NCBI GenBank assembly: GCA_965243265.1
Contig: CBDEUL010000010.1
Coordinates: forward strand, 62,001 to 126,000
Direction of reading: 5' to 3'
DNA: 64,000 bases
Source: Flavicella sp965243265
GTDB taxonomy: Bacteria; Bacteroidota; Bacteroidia; Flavobacteriales; Flavobacteriaceae
The notes under the pieces were generated by a model that made no database searches, was not told where the DNA came from, and saw only the letters and a program-made list of their open reading frames with translations. Made by a program: the position numbers and the translations under genes. This document shows, piece after piece, positions 36,238-44,680 of this stretch. Every line of letters begins with the position of its first letter. Position 1 is the first letter of the stretch.

Positions 36238-36280
36238 AGATTAATTATCTGCAAAAATAATCTAAAAAGATAAGTTATCT
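36238..36280. promoter_or_regulatory. two palindromic sites, likely Lrp-family operators
   Basis: AGATTAATTATCT (36238-36250, near-palindrome) and AGATAAGTTATCT (36268-36280, perfect 6+1+6 palindrome) have centres exactly 30 bp apart, about three helical turns. Both fit a common AGAT-n5-ATCT pattern, and lie between the divergent Lrp gene and mesX. Spacing on one DNA face fits octameric Lrp proteins. Confidence 0.6.
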
Positions 36281-36356
36281 GATTTCGGGCTAAAAATAAA
36301 TTAATTCATCTTTTATATTGAATTTTACAGAATGAAAAACCAAATATTATTATCAG

Positions 36357-37397
36357 ATGAAAGCGAACATATTAGAAGATTCAAGAACAAATGAAAAGAA
36401 AGATATTATCTCGTCTCAGGATACAATCAATAATGATTTTACATTCAAACTAAGGAGTATTAAATTCAATGAAAACTATATTCCGTCTACCAGTACACGT
36501 ACAACAACCAATTTTGCCAATTTGGCAAGAGGAGCAAGTCGTGAAGAAAACTTGCGTAACACCATTGATATGATTAACAATCGTTTTAATGCCTTGGCAA
36601 ATTGGGATAATCCTAATAACAATCGCTATTCTGTTGAATTAGAGATAGTTTCTGTTGATTTAGATATTGATGGTACAACATTTCCTTCGATTGAGATTTT
36701 AAAAACATATATTATCGATCATAAAACAGGGAAACGTATGGATGGAATTGTTGGGAATAACTTTTCATCTTATGTGCGCGATTATGATTTTAGCGTTTTG
36801 CTTTTAGAACACAACAAGCATAAAGACAATTTTAGTATTCCTGATAATTTTGGTGAATTACACGGCAGTATATTTAAGTGTTTTGTGACTTCAGAGAGTT
36901 ACAAAAAACACTTTTTAAAACCACCTGTTATATGCTTGAGTGTATCAGATAATAAAACGTATCACCGTACAGGAAACCAGCATCCTGTATTAGGAAATGA
37001 ATACCAACCCGATAAATCTTCTTTAACAGAGAAATACTTCAAAAAAATGGGCTTACAGGTTCGTTATTTCATGCCATCTAATAGCGTTGCACCTTTGGCA
37101 TTTTATTTTTTTGGTGATTTACTGGCAGATTACACAAACCTTGAATTAAGCAGTACTATTAGTATAATGGAAACATTCCAAAAGATTTATAGACCAGAGA
37201 TTTACAATGCCAATTCTGTAGCAGGGCAGTGTTATAAGCCTAGTTTAAAAAATAATGACCATTCTTTAACAAAGATTGTATACAACCGAGAAGAGCGCTC
37301 CCAGTTAGCAATTGAGCAAGGGAGGTTTACTGAAAATAATTTCATAAAACCTTATAAAAGTATTCTAGAACAGTGGTCTGCTAATTTTGCAGGTTAA
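36357..37397 (+). CDS. mesX: MesX, DUF1852 protein needed by MesD methionine synthase
   Basis: 346 residues, matching the DUF1852 family: FTFKLRSIKFNENYIPSTSTRTTTNFANLARG near the N-terminus, NTIDMINNRFNALANWDNP, and QCYKPSLKNNDHSLTKIVYNREERSQLAIEQG near the C-terminus. DUF1852 proteins are known as MesX, genetically required, with oxygen, for the methylcobalamin-independent methionine synthase MesD; an oxygenase-like role in supplying the methyl donor has been suggested, but the reaction is unknown. mesD follows after 20 nt. Confidence 0.85.
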   Translation: MKANILEDSRTNEKKDIISSQDTINNDFTFKLRSIKFNENYIPSTSTRTTTNFANLARGASREENLRNTIDMINNRFNALANWDNPNNNRYSVELEIVSVDLDIDGTTFPSIEILKTYIIDHKTGKRMDGIVGNNFSSYVRDYDFSVLLLEHNKHKDNFSIPDNFGELHGSIFKCFVTSESYKKHFLKPPVICLSVSDNKTYHRTGNQHPVLGNEYQPDKSSLTEKYFKKMGLQVRYFMPSNSVAPLAFYFFGDLLADYTNLELSSTISIMETFQKIYRPEIYNANSVAGQCYKPSLKNNDHSLTKIVYNREERSQLAIEQGRFTENNFIKPYKSILEQWSANFAG

Positions 37398-37417
37398 CAT
37401 ATTAAATTTATCTTATT

Positions 37418-38446
37418 ATGAAGAAATTATTACCAACTTCAACAGTTGGAAGTTTACCAAAACCTTCTTGGCTTGCACCGCCCGAAAAACTTTGGTCGCC
37501 TTGGAAATTAGAAGGAGAACAGTTACTTGAAGGGAAACAAGATGCTTTGTGCGTTTCTTTGCATGAACAACAATTGGCAGGGGTAGATATAATTAGTGAC
37601 GGTGAGCAAACGCGTCAACATTTTGTAACCACTTTTATTGAGCATTTAAGTGGTGTAGATTTTAAAAATCGTAAAACTGTAAAAATTCGCAACCGTTATG
37701 AGGCAAGTGTTCCTGTTATTGTTGATGAAGTTGCACGTAAAAAAGCAGTTTTTGTTGACGATGCTAAATTTTTACGTAAACAGACTGATAAGCCTATAAA
37801 ATGGGCATTACCTGGACCAATGACAATGGTAGATACGTTGTATGATGACCATTACAAAAGTCGAGAAAAATTGGCATGGGAATTTGCAAAAGCACTCAAT
37901 GAAGAAGCTAGAGGACTGCAAGATGCAGGAGTAGATATTATCCAATTTGATGAACCTGCATTTAATGTGTTCTTTGATGAAGTGAACGATTGGGGAATGG
38001 CAGCAATGGAAAGAGCTATTGAAGGTTTGCACTGCGAAACTGCAATACATATTTGCTACGGTTATGGTATAAAAGCTAATAATGATTGGAAAAAGACATT
38101 GGGTTCAGAGTGGCGTCAATACGAAGAAATTTTTCCGAAAATTCAAAAATCTAATATTGATATCGTTTCATTAGAATGTCATAACTCCCACGTACCATTT
38201 AATTTATTAGAACTCATTCGTGGTAAAAAAATAATGGTCGGTGCAATTGATGTGGCAACCAATACTATAGAAACACCCGAAGAAGTAGCTGCTACGTTAC
38301 GTAAAGCTCTTGAGTTTGTAGCAGTTGAAAATCTTTACCCTTCTACAAATTGTGGTATGGCTCCGTTGTCTCGAAACGTAGCAAGAGCTAAGTTAGGTGC
38401 TTTAAGCGCAGGAGCAGAAATTATACGTAAAGAACTTGCGATTTAA
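37418..38446 (+). CDS. mesD: MesD, core (folate-independent) methionine synthase
   Basis: 342 residues corresponding to the C-terminal catalytic barrel of MetE only, with no N-terminal folate-binding half. It begins LLPTSTVGSLPKP. Putative zinc ligands for homocysteine activation are H211 and C213 (HICYGYG), E253 (DIVSLECH) and C312 (STNCGMAPLS). Compared with MetE, where the Glu lies 22 residues after the first Cys, here it is 40, so the loop holds about 18 extra residues (NNDWKKTLGSEWRQYEEIF). The mesX neighbour assigns it to the MesD family. The methyl donor is unknown. Confidence 0.87.
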   Translation: MKKLLPTSTVGSLPKPSWLAPPEKLWSPWKLEGEQLLEGKQDALCVSLHEQQLAGVDIISDGEQTRQHFVTTFIEHLSGVDFKNRKTVKIRNRYEASVPVIVDEVARKKAVFVDDAKFLRKQTDKPIKWALPGPMTMVDTLYDDHYKSREKLAWEFAKALNEEARGLQDAGVDIIQFDEPAFNVFFDEVNDWGMAAMERAIEGLHCETAIHICYGYGIKANNDWKKTLGSEWRQYEEIFPKIQKSNIDIVSLECHNSHVPFNLLELIRGKKIMVGAIDVATNTIETPEEVAATLRKALEFVAVENLYPSTNCGMAPLSRNVARAKLGALSAGAEIIRKELAI

Positions 38447-38531
38447 TCAGAATTTATTAATCAAATAATGGTTTCTTTTTATATTACTTTATTTTGTCAA
38501 AAGGAGACTTCTAAAAAAAAATAATTTACTT

Positions 38532-39368
38532 ATGGATATATTTATTCTTTACTATCTCGTTGCTGGTACTTTTGCGGGCTTACTTGCAGGTTTGTTTGGA
38601 ATTGGTGGCGGTATGATAATTGTACCAGCATTAATTTACATTTTTACAGTACAAGGGGTTCCTGAAGCTGCGCTTACACATATTGGTATTGGTACATCTT
38701 TAGCAACTATTATTATTACATCTATTAGTTCACTTAGAGCACACAATAGTCAAGGTGCAGTAAACTGGAGTGTATGGAAGCGTATGGCACCAGGATTGGT
38801 AATCGGTTCATTAATTGGTGCAGGTATTGCATCATTTATTCATGGAAATTCACTTCAGGTAATAATTGGAGTAGGTGCATTTTTGGTAGGATTAAAAATG
38901 TTGTTTATGAAAAACAAAGCCTTAGAAGAAAACGATTTCAGCAAATTACCATCGCCTGTTGGGCAAACTAGCTTAGGAGCTTTTATCGGTATTGTTTCTG
39001 CAATTTTTGGAATTGGAGGAGGTACATTAACAGTTCCGTTATTGAGTAATTATGGTTTAAAAATTCAGAATGCTGTGGGTACATCGGCTGCCTGTGGCTT
39101 ACCTATCGCTAGTGCTGGTGCTATTGGATTTCTTGTCTTTGGGCAATTTGTTGATGTCGGTGTTAAAGAATCTTTACCTAATGGGGTGCTAGGCTTTGTA
39201 CACATTTATGCATTTATTTGTGTGAGTTTAGCTAGCTTTTTTACCGCACGTATCGGAGCAAAGTTAGCACATAAATTACCTGCAGTAACGCTAAAAAAAG
39301 CCTTTGCAGTATTGTTGCTAATTGTAGGGGTTAGATTAGTGTTGAATTCTGACATTTTTACAGTTTAA
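38532..39368 (+). CDS. TSUP-family transporter (TauE/SafE)
   Basis: 278 residues, about eight membrane helices in two related halves, each starting with a FGIGGG motif (GLFGIGGGMIIVP at ~18-30 and AIFGIGGGTLTVPLLS at ~157-172). Family members move sulfite, sulfonates or other sulfur anions. Eighty-five nt after mesD on the same strand, so a link with sulfur or methionine precursors is plausible. Direction and substrate cannot be read. Confidence 0.88.
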   Translation: MDIFILYYLVAGTFAGLLAGLFGIGGGMIIVPALIYIFTVQGVPEAALTHIGIGTSLATIIITSISSLRAHNSQGAVNWSVWKRMAPGLVIGSLIGAGIASFIHGNSLQVIIGVGAFLVGLKMLFMKNKALEENDFSKLPSPVGQTSLGAFIGIVSAIFGIGGGTLTVPLLSNYGLKIQNAVGTSAACGLPIASAGAIGFLVFGQFVDVGVKESLPNGVLGFVHIYAFICVSLASFFTARIGAKLAHKLPAVTLKKAFAVLLLIVGVRLVLNSDIFTV

Positions 39369-39440
39369 CTCCCTTTATTATTTACTTAAAAAACATTGTA
39401 AATATCAATAATTATTTTGTGTTTTTAAAACAACTTTCTC

Positions 39441-39566
39441 ATGTCAAACCTAAACTATTTTTTAATCGATGTTGTTAATTTCTCTTGTGCTGACTGTGTT
39501 CGTTTTTTTCCAATTGAAACACAAAGATTAGACACAGAAGGAAATAGTACAGAAAATGAAACTTAA
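39441..39566 (+). CDS. small hypothetical reading frame, 41 residues
   Basis: ATG to TAA; the product begins MSNLNYFLIDVVNFSCADCVRFF with a Cys-x-x-Cys pair and ends in a polar tail. Not recognised and may not be expressed. Confidence 0.2.
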   Translation: MSNLNYFLIDVVNFSCADCVRFFPIETQRLDTEGNSTENET

Positions 39567-39648
39567 ATTTATTCTGTATGTATGATAGTCTTAAGAGTAA
39601 GATGAATTGTTTAGCTTGGTTAAACTTTAGTATAAAGTTATATTAGAT

Positions 39649-39711
39649 GTGAAAAGAATTTTTGTTACAGTATTTTATATGCTTATGATAATAAGTTGTG
39701 GTTTCTCTTAA
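39649..39711 (+). pseudogene. truncated lipoprotein signal peptide
   Basis: GTG start, then KRIFVTVFYMLMIISCGFS and a stop. It has a basic start, a hydrophobic core and a lipobox-like IISC, but ends three residues after the Cys. It is either the decayed beginning of a lipoprotein gene or a very small lipopeptide. Confidence 0.3.
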
Positions 39712-39794
39712 TTTGGTGCTTTGTATAGTTCGTTATTTAATGGATTAAGATATATATTTGTCCTCTTAAAGTTTAATGTTAAAACAAAAGAAAA

Positions 39795-41228
39795 ATGATA
39801 TCCCCAAAAAAATGCTATACAACTTTTTTAGTCCTGTTTGGATTGATGTTTTTAACGCTTGTTGCTTGTACTGAGAGTAAAGAGTTAGATGAAATTAATT
39901 GTACATCAACCCCCGTTTTAACAACAGGAACAATAACTGATTTAACAGGGACTTCTGTAACTCTTAATGGAACAGTAGAAGACTCAACATGTGATTCTAA
40001 TATAATTTCACAAGGGTTTGTTTATTCTATAAATGAGTTGCCTAAAACAACCGATATGGTTGTAGAGGTTGATGGAAATGTTATTACAAAGGAAATAAAC
40101 GACCTAGAGCCCAATACAATATATTATTATAGGGCTTTTTATACAACTACAACAGGTACTGTTTATGGGAAAGAGCTTAGTTTTACTACAAACTCTGGAT
40201 TTATTGTTGATTATACAGATTTTCAAGGAGATATAAATGAAGGTACAGTAACATTAGATGCATCTTTGACTTATAACTTAACAGGTGCTTTGGTGGTAAA
40301 TGAAGGAGCTGTGTTGGTTATTCCTGCAGGAACAAGAATTGAAGCAACAAGAGATAGGTCAGCTTATATTGCAGTAGCAAGAGGTGCTAAAATTTATATC
40401 AATGGAACATCGACTAATCCAGTAGTTATGACTTCAGGTCGTACTGAAAAAAGGAGAAAAGACTGGGGGGGCTTGGTTATTTGTGGAGATGCTGTAACAA
40501 ATGTAGGAGAGGGGGCAATATCTGAAGCAGGAGGTTTGGTTTATGGAGGAGCAAATAATGCTGATTCTTCAGGAGTAATTAGATATTTAAGGGTAGAATA
40601 TACAGGAGCTGCTTTTTCAAGTCGAAACGAATTTAATGGAGTTTCTTTATTTGCTGTTGGTTCAGAAACGGTTTTTGAAAATGTTTCTTCAGTAAATGGA
40701 GGAGATGATGGAATTGAGTTTTTTGGAGGGGCCGTAAATGCTAAAAACTTAGTATCTATAAATTCAGGAGATGATTCGTTTGATTTTTCAGATGGTTTTA
40801 CAGGTTCTGTTGACGGTTTGTATATCAAGGGAGTTACAAAAGCAGGAATTGAAGGATCTAATAATGGAGCTGATGGAAATTTAGAGCCAATAACAACAGC
40901 AACAATATCTAACGTATCTATTGTTGTGGATGGTTTAGGGGCTAGTGAAGGAGCTATTTATTTTAAAGAAGGAGGAGGAAACATAACTTATGAGAATTTA
41001 TATGTAGATGGTGTTTTTTTAGGAGTTAAAGTGAAATCTAGTGATGAAGCAGCTAAAAGAAGAGTTGGTGCAGGAGATTTGGAAGTAAATCAAATCCAAT
41101 TTGTAAATAATACAGTTGATTTTATTTTAGGTCAAGAAGGAGCTGAAGAAACTATTACAGAAGGAAATAATGATGGTGCAGGAAATGGAGCTGATTTACC
41201 TGTATGGGCATTAGGTTGGGCTATATAA
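39795..41228 (+). CDS. lipoprotein with Fn3-like domain and parallel beta-helix-like region
   Basis: 477 residues. Lipobox LVAC at about residue 25. Residues ~38-132 look like one fibronectin type III-like module (GTSVTLNGTVEDSTCDSNIISQGFVYS..., LEPNTIYYYRAFYTTTTGTVYG). The rest (~145-450) has repeating short strands with Asn/Asp/Gly turns (LVVNEGAVLVIPAGTRIEA, ISNVSIVVDG, ITYENLYVDGVFLGVKVKS), typical of a right-handed beta-helix. Probably on the cell surface and binding a polysaccharide or similar ligand. Automatic annotation often mislabels such proteins as transporters. No catalytic residues recognised. Confidence 0.7.
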   Translation: MISPKKCYTTFLVLFGLMFLTLVACTESKELDEINCTSTPVLTTGTITDLTGTSVTLNGTVEDSTCDSNIISQGFVYSINELPKTTDMVVEVDGNVITKEINDLEPNTIYYYRAFYTTTTGTVYGKELSFTTNSGFIVDYTDFQGDINEGTVTLDASLTYNLTGALVVNEGAVLVIPAGTRIEATRDRSAYIAVARGAKIYINGTSTNPVVMTSGRTEKRRKDWGGLVICGDAVTNVGEGAISEAGGLVYGGANNADSSGVIRYLRVEYTGAAFSSRNEFNGVSLFAVGSETVFENVSSVNGGDDGIEFFGGAVNAKNLVSINSGDDSFDFSDGFTGSVDGLYIKGVTKAGIEGSNNGADGNLEPITTATISNVSIVVDGLGASEGAIYFKEGGGNITYENLYVDGVFLGVKVKSSDEAAKRRVGAGDLEVNQIQFVNNTVDFILGQEGAEETITEGNNDGAGNGADLPVWALGWAI

Positions 41229-41260
41229 GTATAGTAAAAAGGTTGTTTAATATAATTATA

Positions 41261-41294
41261 AAAAAGGTAGTAATTTCAAATTACTGCCTTTTTT
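41261..41294 (+). terminator. terminator after the beta-helix lipoprotein
   Basis: AAAAAGGTAGTAA / TTACTGCCTTTTT stem with one mismatch, followed by T-run. Confidence 0.85.
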
Positions 41295-41341
41295 AGTGTT
41301 TGTTTTACCTTTTTGACTAAGTATTGTAGACAGAAAATAAA

Positions 41342-41373
41342 AAACTCCTTAAAACATATGTTTTAAGGAGTTT
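41342..41373 (-). terminator. terminator of tRNA-Arg, perfect 32-nt palindrome
   Basis: AAACTCCTTAAAACAT and its exact reverse complement abut without spacer. On minus it lies 8 nt after tRNA-Arg and is followed by TTTTTATTTT, fitting an intrinsic terminator. Confidence 0.75.
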
Positions 41374-41381
41374 ACATTTTG

Positions 41382-41455
41382 TGACCGCGACAGGATTCAA
41401 ACCTGTAACCTTCTGAGCCGTAATCAGATGCGCTATTCAGTTGCGCCACGCGGCC
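41382..41455 (-). tRNA. tRNA-Arg(ACG)
   Basis: 74-nt cloverleaf on minus: acceptor GGCCGCG / CGCGGTC, D-arm GGCGCAACTGAATAGCGC, anticodon stem TCTGA / TCAGA with loop TTACGGC (ACG, expected to be edited to ICG), T-arm ACAGG-TTTGAAT-CCTGT, discriminator A. CCA not encoded. A CAAATATA (minus TATATTTG) at 41466-41473 is a likely -7 box. Confidence 0.95.
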
Positions 41456-41518
41456 TAAGCGGTTGCAAATATAGATATATATTGTTAATTTGAAAAATAA
41501 AAATGAGTAAAAAATAAA

Positions 41519-41752
41519 TTATTTTACTTCTGCTTTAAAAGCATTTAAGATCTCTATTGCAGATTCAGAATCATTTTTAAAAACAAACAATTCAACATTG
41601 TCACTAAGTGCCCCAAAACCAGCAAGTTTGGCTGATTCATTGTTGTTTCGTATAATAAAAGGAATTTCCGCATCATTCAAATCTAATTGCAGTCTTTGAA
41701 TTTCAATAAACGAACCTGTGTGTAATAAAATGTGTGTGTCTTGCTCTACCAT
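41519..41752 (-). CDS. DUF2007 domain protein
   Basis: 77 residues: FIEIQRLQLDLNDAEIPFIIRNN and VELFVFKNDSESAIEILNAF match the small DUF2007 ('putative signal transducing protein') family, a ferredoxin-like fold. No enzymatic residues known. It is followed 12 nt beyond the start side by a conserved 50-residue gene in the same direction. Confidence 0.8.
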   Translation of the reverse strand: MVEQDTHILLHTGSFIEIQRLQLDLNDAEIPFIIRNNNESAKLAGFGALSDNVELFVFKNDSESAIEILNAFKAEVK

Positions 41753-41764
41753 AACTATTTGTAA

Positions 41765-41917
41765 TTAATTTAATGAATTTTTAGTAATAAAAGCTCTCCA
41801 ACCAATAATTGCCAATTGCCACTTTTTAGCCTTGCTTATATCTAGTTGTTGTTTCCCAAAAGAAGGAAAAATCAACTTATTCAATTTAGCAACCATTCTA
41901 AATAACTTCCGCTTCAT
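41765..41917 (-). CDS. small conserved flavobacterial protein, 50 residues
   Basis: ATG at 41917, TAA at 41765. The sequence begins MKRKLFRMVAKLNKLIFPSF and continues with LDISKAKKWQLAIIGWRAFITKNSLN. From memory, very similar short basic proteins with the KLNK-PSF and IIGWR motifs occur in many Flavobacteriaceae, sometimes wrongly labelled SsrA-binding protein. Its function is unknown. It lies 12 nt upstream of the DUF2007 gene on the same strand, so the two probably form a unit. Confidence 0.65.
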   Translation of the reverse strand: MKRKLFRMVAKLNKLIFPSFGKQQLDISKAKKWQLAIIGWRAFITKNSLN

Positions 41918-42033
41918 ATTTTTTTAGTTACTTCCTAAGATACAAATTAATTTTTTGTACTTTGAAAAAGGAAAATTGATTTAACATAGCTTTAATTAAA
42001 GCTATATTTGTTTTATAAAAAAATAAATAAAAT

Positions 42034-42972
42034 ATGGAATTAGTATCTATAGTATTAGGTTTGGGGTTTTTAATTTTAGGAGGGAATTGGTTGCTAAAAG
42101 CAGCTGTTGGTTTTTCTTTAAAGTTGAAGATACCTAAAATAATTATTGGGATGACTGTAGTGTCTTTTGCTACATCGGCACCAGAATTGATAGTTAGTTT
42201 AAAATCGGCTTTACAAGGACATCCTGATTTGGCATTGGGAAATGTTGTAGGTTCCAATCTAGCAAACTTAGGTTTGGTTTTAGGAATCACTGTTTTATTA
42301 TCTTCAATAAAGATTGAAAAAAGTTTTTATACTACAGATTGGCCAATGATGATAATTGCATCAATATTATTATATGTCTTTTTAATATTTGACGGAGAAC
42401 TGCAAGCTTATGAAGGAGGAATATTATTTTCATTATTAATTGTGTTTTTAGTATACCTTTTAAAATATCAAAAAAATGGAGTAGTAGATGAAGAGTCAGA
42501 AGAGAGTGAGGAAATCCCTTTGTATAAAGGAGTTTTGTATTTAGGAATAGGTGCTGTTGCTCTATGGGGAGGATCAGAGTTGTTGATTAATGGAGCCGTT
42601 GCTTTGGCAAAAGAATTTCAAGTAAGTGAGCGAGTTATAGGGATCACAATTGTGTCTATAGGGACAAGTATTCCAGAGCTTTCAGCATCTGTTATAGCAG
42701 TTCTAAAAAAGGAAAAAGCAATTTCTATAGGGAATTTGATAGGATCAAATATATTTAACATTTGTGCCGTTTTAGGTCTTACTTCTATAGTGTCTCCTAT
42801 TACTATTATAGATGAAGGTTTGTTTCAAAATGATATTTACTGGATGTTAGCCGTTTCTATACTCGTATTACCTCTTAGTTTGTTTTTGTCTAAAAAGAGA
42901 CTGGGGAGGTTAGAAGGAGCTGTTTTATTAGGAGTTTATATTGCTTTTATTATCCAAATGGTTTTTTGGTAA
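42034..42972 (+). CDS. calcium/sodium antiporter (CaCA family)
   Basis: 312 residues, about ten membrane helices in two inverted halves. Each half holds the alpha-repeat ion site: GMTVVSFATSAPELIVSL (~44-61) with GNVVGSNLANLGL, and GITIVSIGTSIPELSASVIAV (~208-228) with GNLIGSNIFNICAVLG. Exports Ca2+ in exchange for Na+ (YrbG-like). Monocistronic; the histidine kinase gene follows 34 nt later. Confidence 0.92.
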   Translation: MELVSIVLGLGFLILGGNWLLKAAVGFSLKLKIPKIIIGMTVVSFATSAPELIVSLKSALQGHPDLALGNVVGSNLANLGLVLGITVLLSSIKIEKSFYTTDWPMMIIASILLYVFLIFDGELQAYEGGILFSLLIVFLVYLLKYQKNGVVDEESEESEEIPLYKGVLYLGIGAVALWGGSELLINGAVALAKEFQVSERVIGITIVSIGTSIPELSASVIAVLKKEKAISIGNLIGSNIFNICAVLGLTSIVSPITIIDEGLFQNDIYWMLAVSILVLPLSLFLSKKRLGRLEGAVLLGVYIAFIIQMVFW

Positions 42973-43006
42973 TTTTATTAGGTAAAGGATACTTAATTAA
43001 GTTTTT

Positions 43007-44680
43007 ATGACCATTAAAAAGTGGATTGTTATTACCATAAACACACTGTTGATCTTTGTGGTTACAGTTGTTTCTTTTTCTTTTTATCTCCAATTTAAAA
43101 GTACTCTAGATGAAAGAGTATTATTGCAGTTGACTTCGGTAAGAGAGCTGAAAAAAAATCAGATAGAAGAGTTCTTTAAAAGAGAGTGGAGAGAGTTTTT
43201 AAATGCAGAAGAAGATGAAAATACAGTAGTTTCAACAGAAATATTATCTAAGTTACAACACGATAGAAAATATAAAACTACAGGAGTTTATGATGTAACA
43301 CATTTAGATCCGAAGGGGACGATGTTGATCGCCTTTGTGGAGAAGGTAGGAGATTCATTAAATATAAAACTTCTAGGGGGGGCACATATCCAAAAAATAG
43401 TTTTAGAACGTACAGGATTAGGAAAAAGTGGAGAAACTTATTTAGTAGGAGAAGACTTTAAGCTGCGTTCAAAATCTCGTTTTTTTCCAGACAAACCACC
43501 CTATACCATCGTAGCAAATACAAAAGGAGTAAAAGCTGTTTTTGAAGGTAAGAGTGGGAGCGATATTTATAAAGACTATAGAGGACTAGAGGTTTACAGT
43601 TCTTACCAAGAAATTCGTTTTTCAAATATCAATTGGGTTATTTTATCTGAAATAGATGAAGAAGAAGTAATGATTCCCCTTTATAAAACGCAAAAAAGAC
43701 TCTTTTTTATTGCGTTTATAGTGGTGCTAATGGGAGTTATGATATCACTTTATTTGGCAAAAGTATTGTCTAAGCCAATTGTAGAAATGCAAAATAAACT
43801 ACAAGCGATGTCTGGGGGAGATTACCAAGTGACTATTGAAAACTCTAATGGTTTGGTAGAAATTAAAAGTATGTTTATAGCACTTACAGAACTTCAAAAT
43901 TCGTTGAAAGGAGCTGTGAAATTTTCATCCAAAATAGAGAACATGGATTTGGAGAGTAGTTATAAGCCTACTAGCTCAAAAGATTTATTAGGAAAAAGTT
44001 TGATTAAAATGCGCAACAGTCTTATTAGCTTTAGAGATAAAGAAGCACTTTACAATAGCTCTATGAAAAAAATGCTCATAGATAGAGAAGAAGCAGAGCG
44101 TAAACGTATTTCGATGGAATTGCATGACGGGATAGGACCTTTGCTTACCACATTAAAGATGTATGTTCAAAACAATATACAAGACAAAAAAACAAAAGAA
44201 GAAATAAAAAAGATATTAGATAGTACAATTACAGAAACAAGAAATATAACGTATGCATTGATACCTCCAACGTTGTTGGATTTTGGTATTGGTACCACTT
44301 TGAAAAGCTTCTTAGAACGACTTCAAAAGAATGATAATATTGAAATTAGATTTGATGACGATACTTTGGGCTCTGAAACAAAGATGTCGCATAACTTGCA
44401 AATTAATATCTTTAGAATTTGTCAAGAGTTAATTAACAATACTCTTAAGCATGCTGAGGCAAATACAATTATTTTTACGTTATCTGAATTTGAAGACTAT
44501 GTATCTTTATTTTATTTTGATGATGGAAAAGGGTACGATAAAAACAAGATAGTTTCAGGAGCAGGGCTAACAAATATCCAGGAGAGAGTAGAGATATTTA
44601 AAGGGAAAATAGAAATGCATTCAGAAAAAAATAAAACAACAGTTGAAATAGAAATACCTATTCAAAATGGAACCAATTAA
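43007..44680 (+). CDS. membrane sensor histidine kinase, NarX/DesK-like
   Basis: 557 residues: one N-terminal helix (~7-30), a periplasmic sensor (~31-235, Cache-like with GLGKSGETYLVGEDFKLRSKS, a motif common in dCache chemoreceptors), a second helix (~236-255), HAMP (~256-310), then HisKA_3 with phospho-acceptor H373 in ISMELHDGIGPLL, and an HATPase domain with NNTLKHAEA and DDGKGYD. The ligand is unknown. Its end overlaps the response regulator by 14 nt, so they form one two-component system. Confidence 0.9.
   Translation: MTIKKWIVITINTLLIFVVTVVSFSFYLQFKSTLDERVLLQLTSVRELKKNQIEEFFKREWREFLNAEEDENTVVSTEILSKLQHDRKYKTTGVYDVTHLDPKGTMLIAFVEKVGDSLNIKLLGGAHIQKIVLERTGLGKSGETYLVGEDFKLRSKSRFFPDKPPYTIVANTKGVKAVFEGKSGSDIYKDYRGLEVYSSYQEIRFSNINWVILSEIDEEEVMIPLYKTQKRLFFIAFIVVLMGVMISLYLAKVLSKPIVEMQNKLQAMSGGDYQVTIENSNGLVEIKSMFIALTELQNSLKGAVKFSSKIENMDLESSYKPTSSKDLLGKSLIKMRNSLISFRDKEALYNSSMKKMLIDREEAERKRISMELHDGIGPLLTTLKMYVQNNIQDKKTKEEIKKILDSTITETRNITYALIPPTLLDFGIGTTLKSFLERLQKNDNIEIRFDDDTLGSETKMSHNLQINIFRICQELINNTLKHAEANTIIFTLSEFEDYVSLFYFDDGKGYDKNKIVSGAGLTNIQERVEIFKGKIEMHSEKNKTTVEIEIPIQNGTN

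Larger units (their letters stand above)
39369..39794. other. gene-poor spacer with two tiny reading frames
   Basis: 426 bases between the TSUP gene and the next lipoprotein. It contains a 41-residue frame (39441-39566) and a truncated lipoprotein leader (39649-39711). No terminator of quality and no clear promoter were found. Confidence 0.5.

Noticed and set aside
36255..36356. SAM or cobalamin riboswitch before mesX.
   Set aside because: The spacer is ~100 nt, AT-rich, and lacks the conserved aptamer helices; palindromes for a protein regulator are seen instead.
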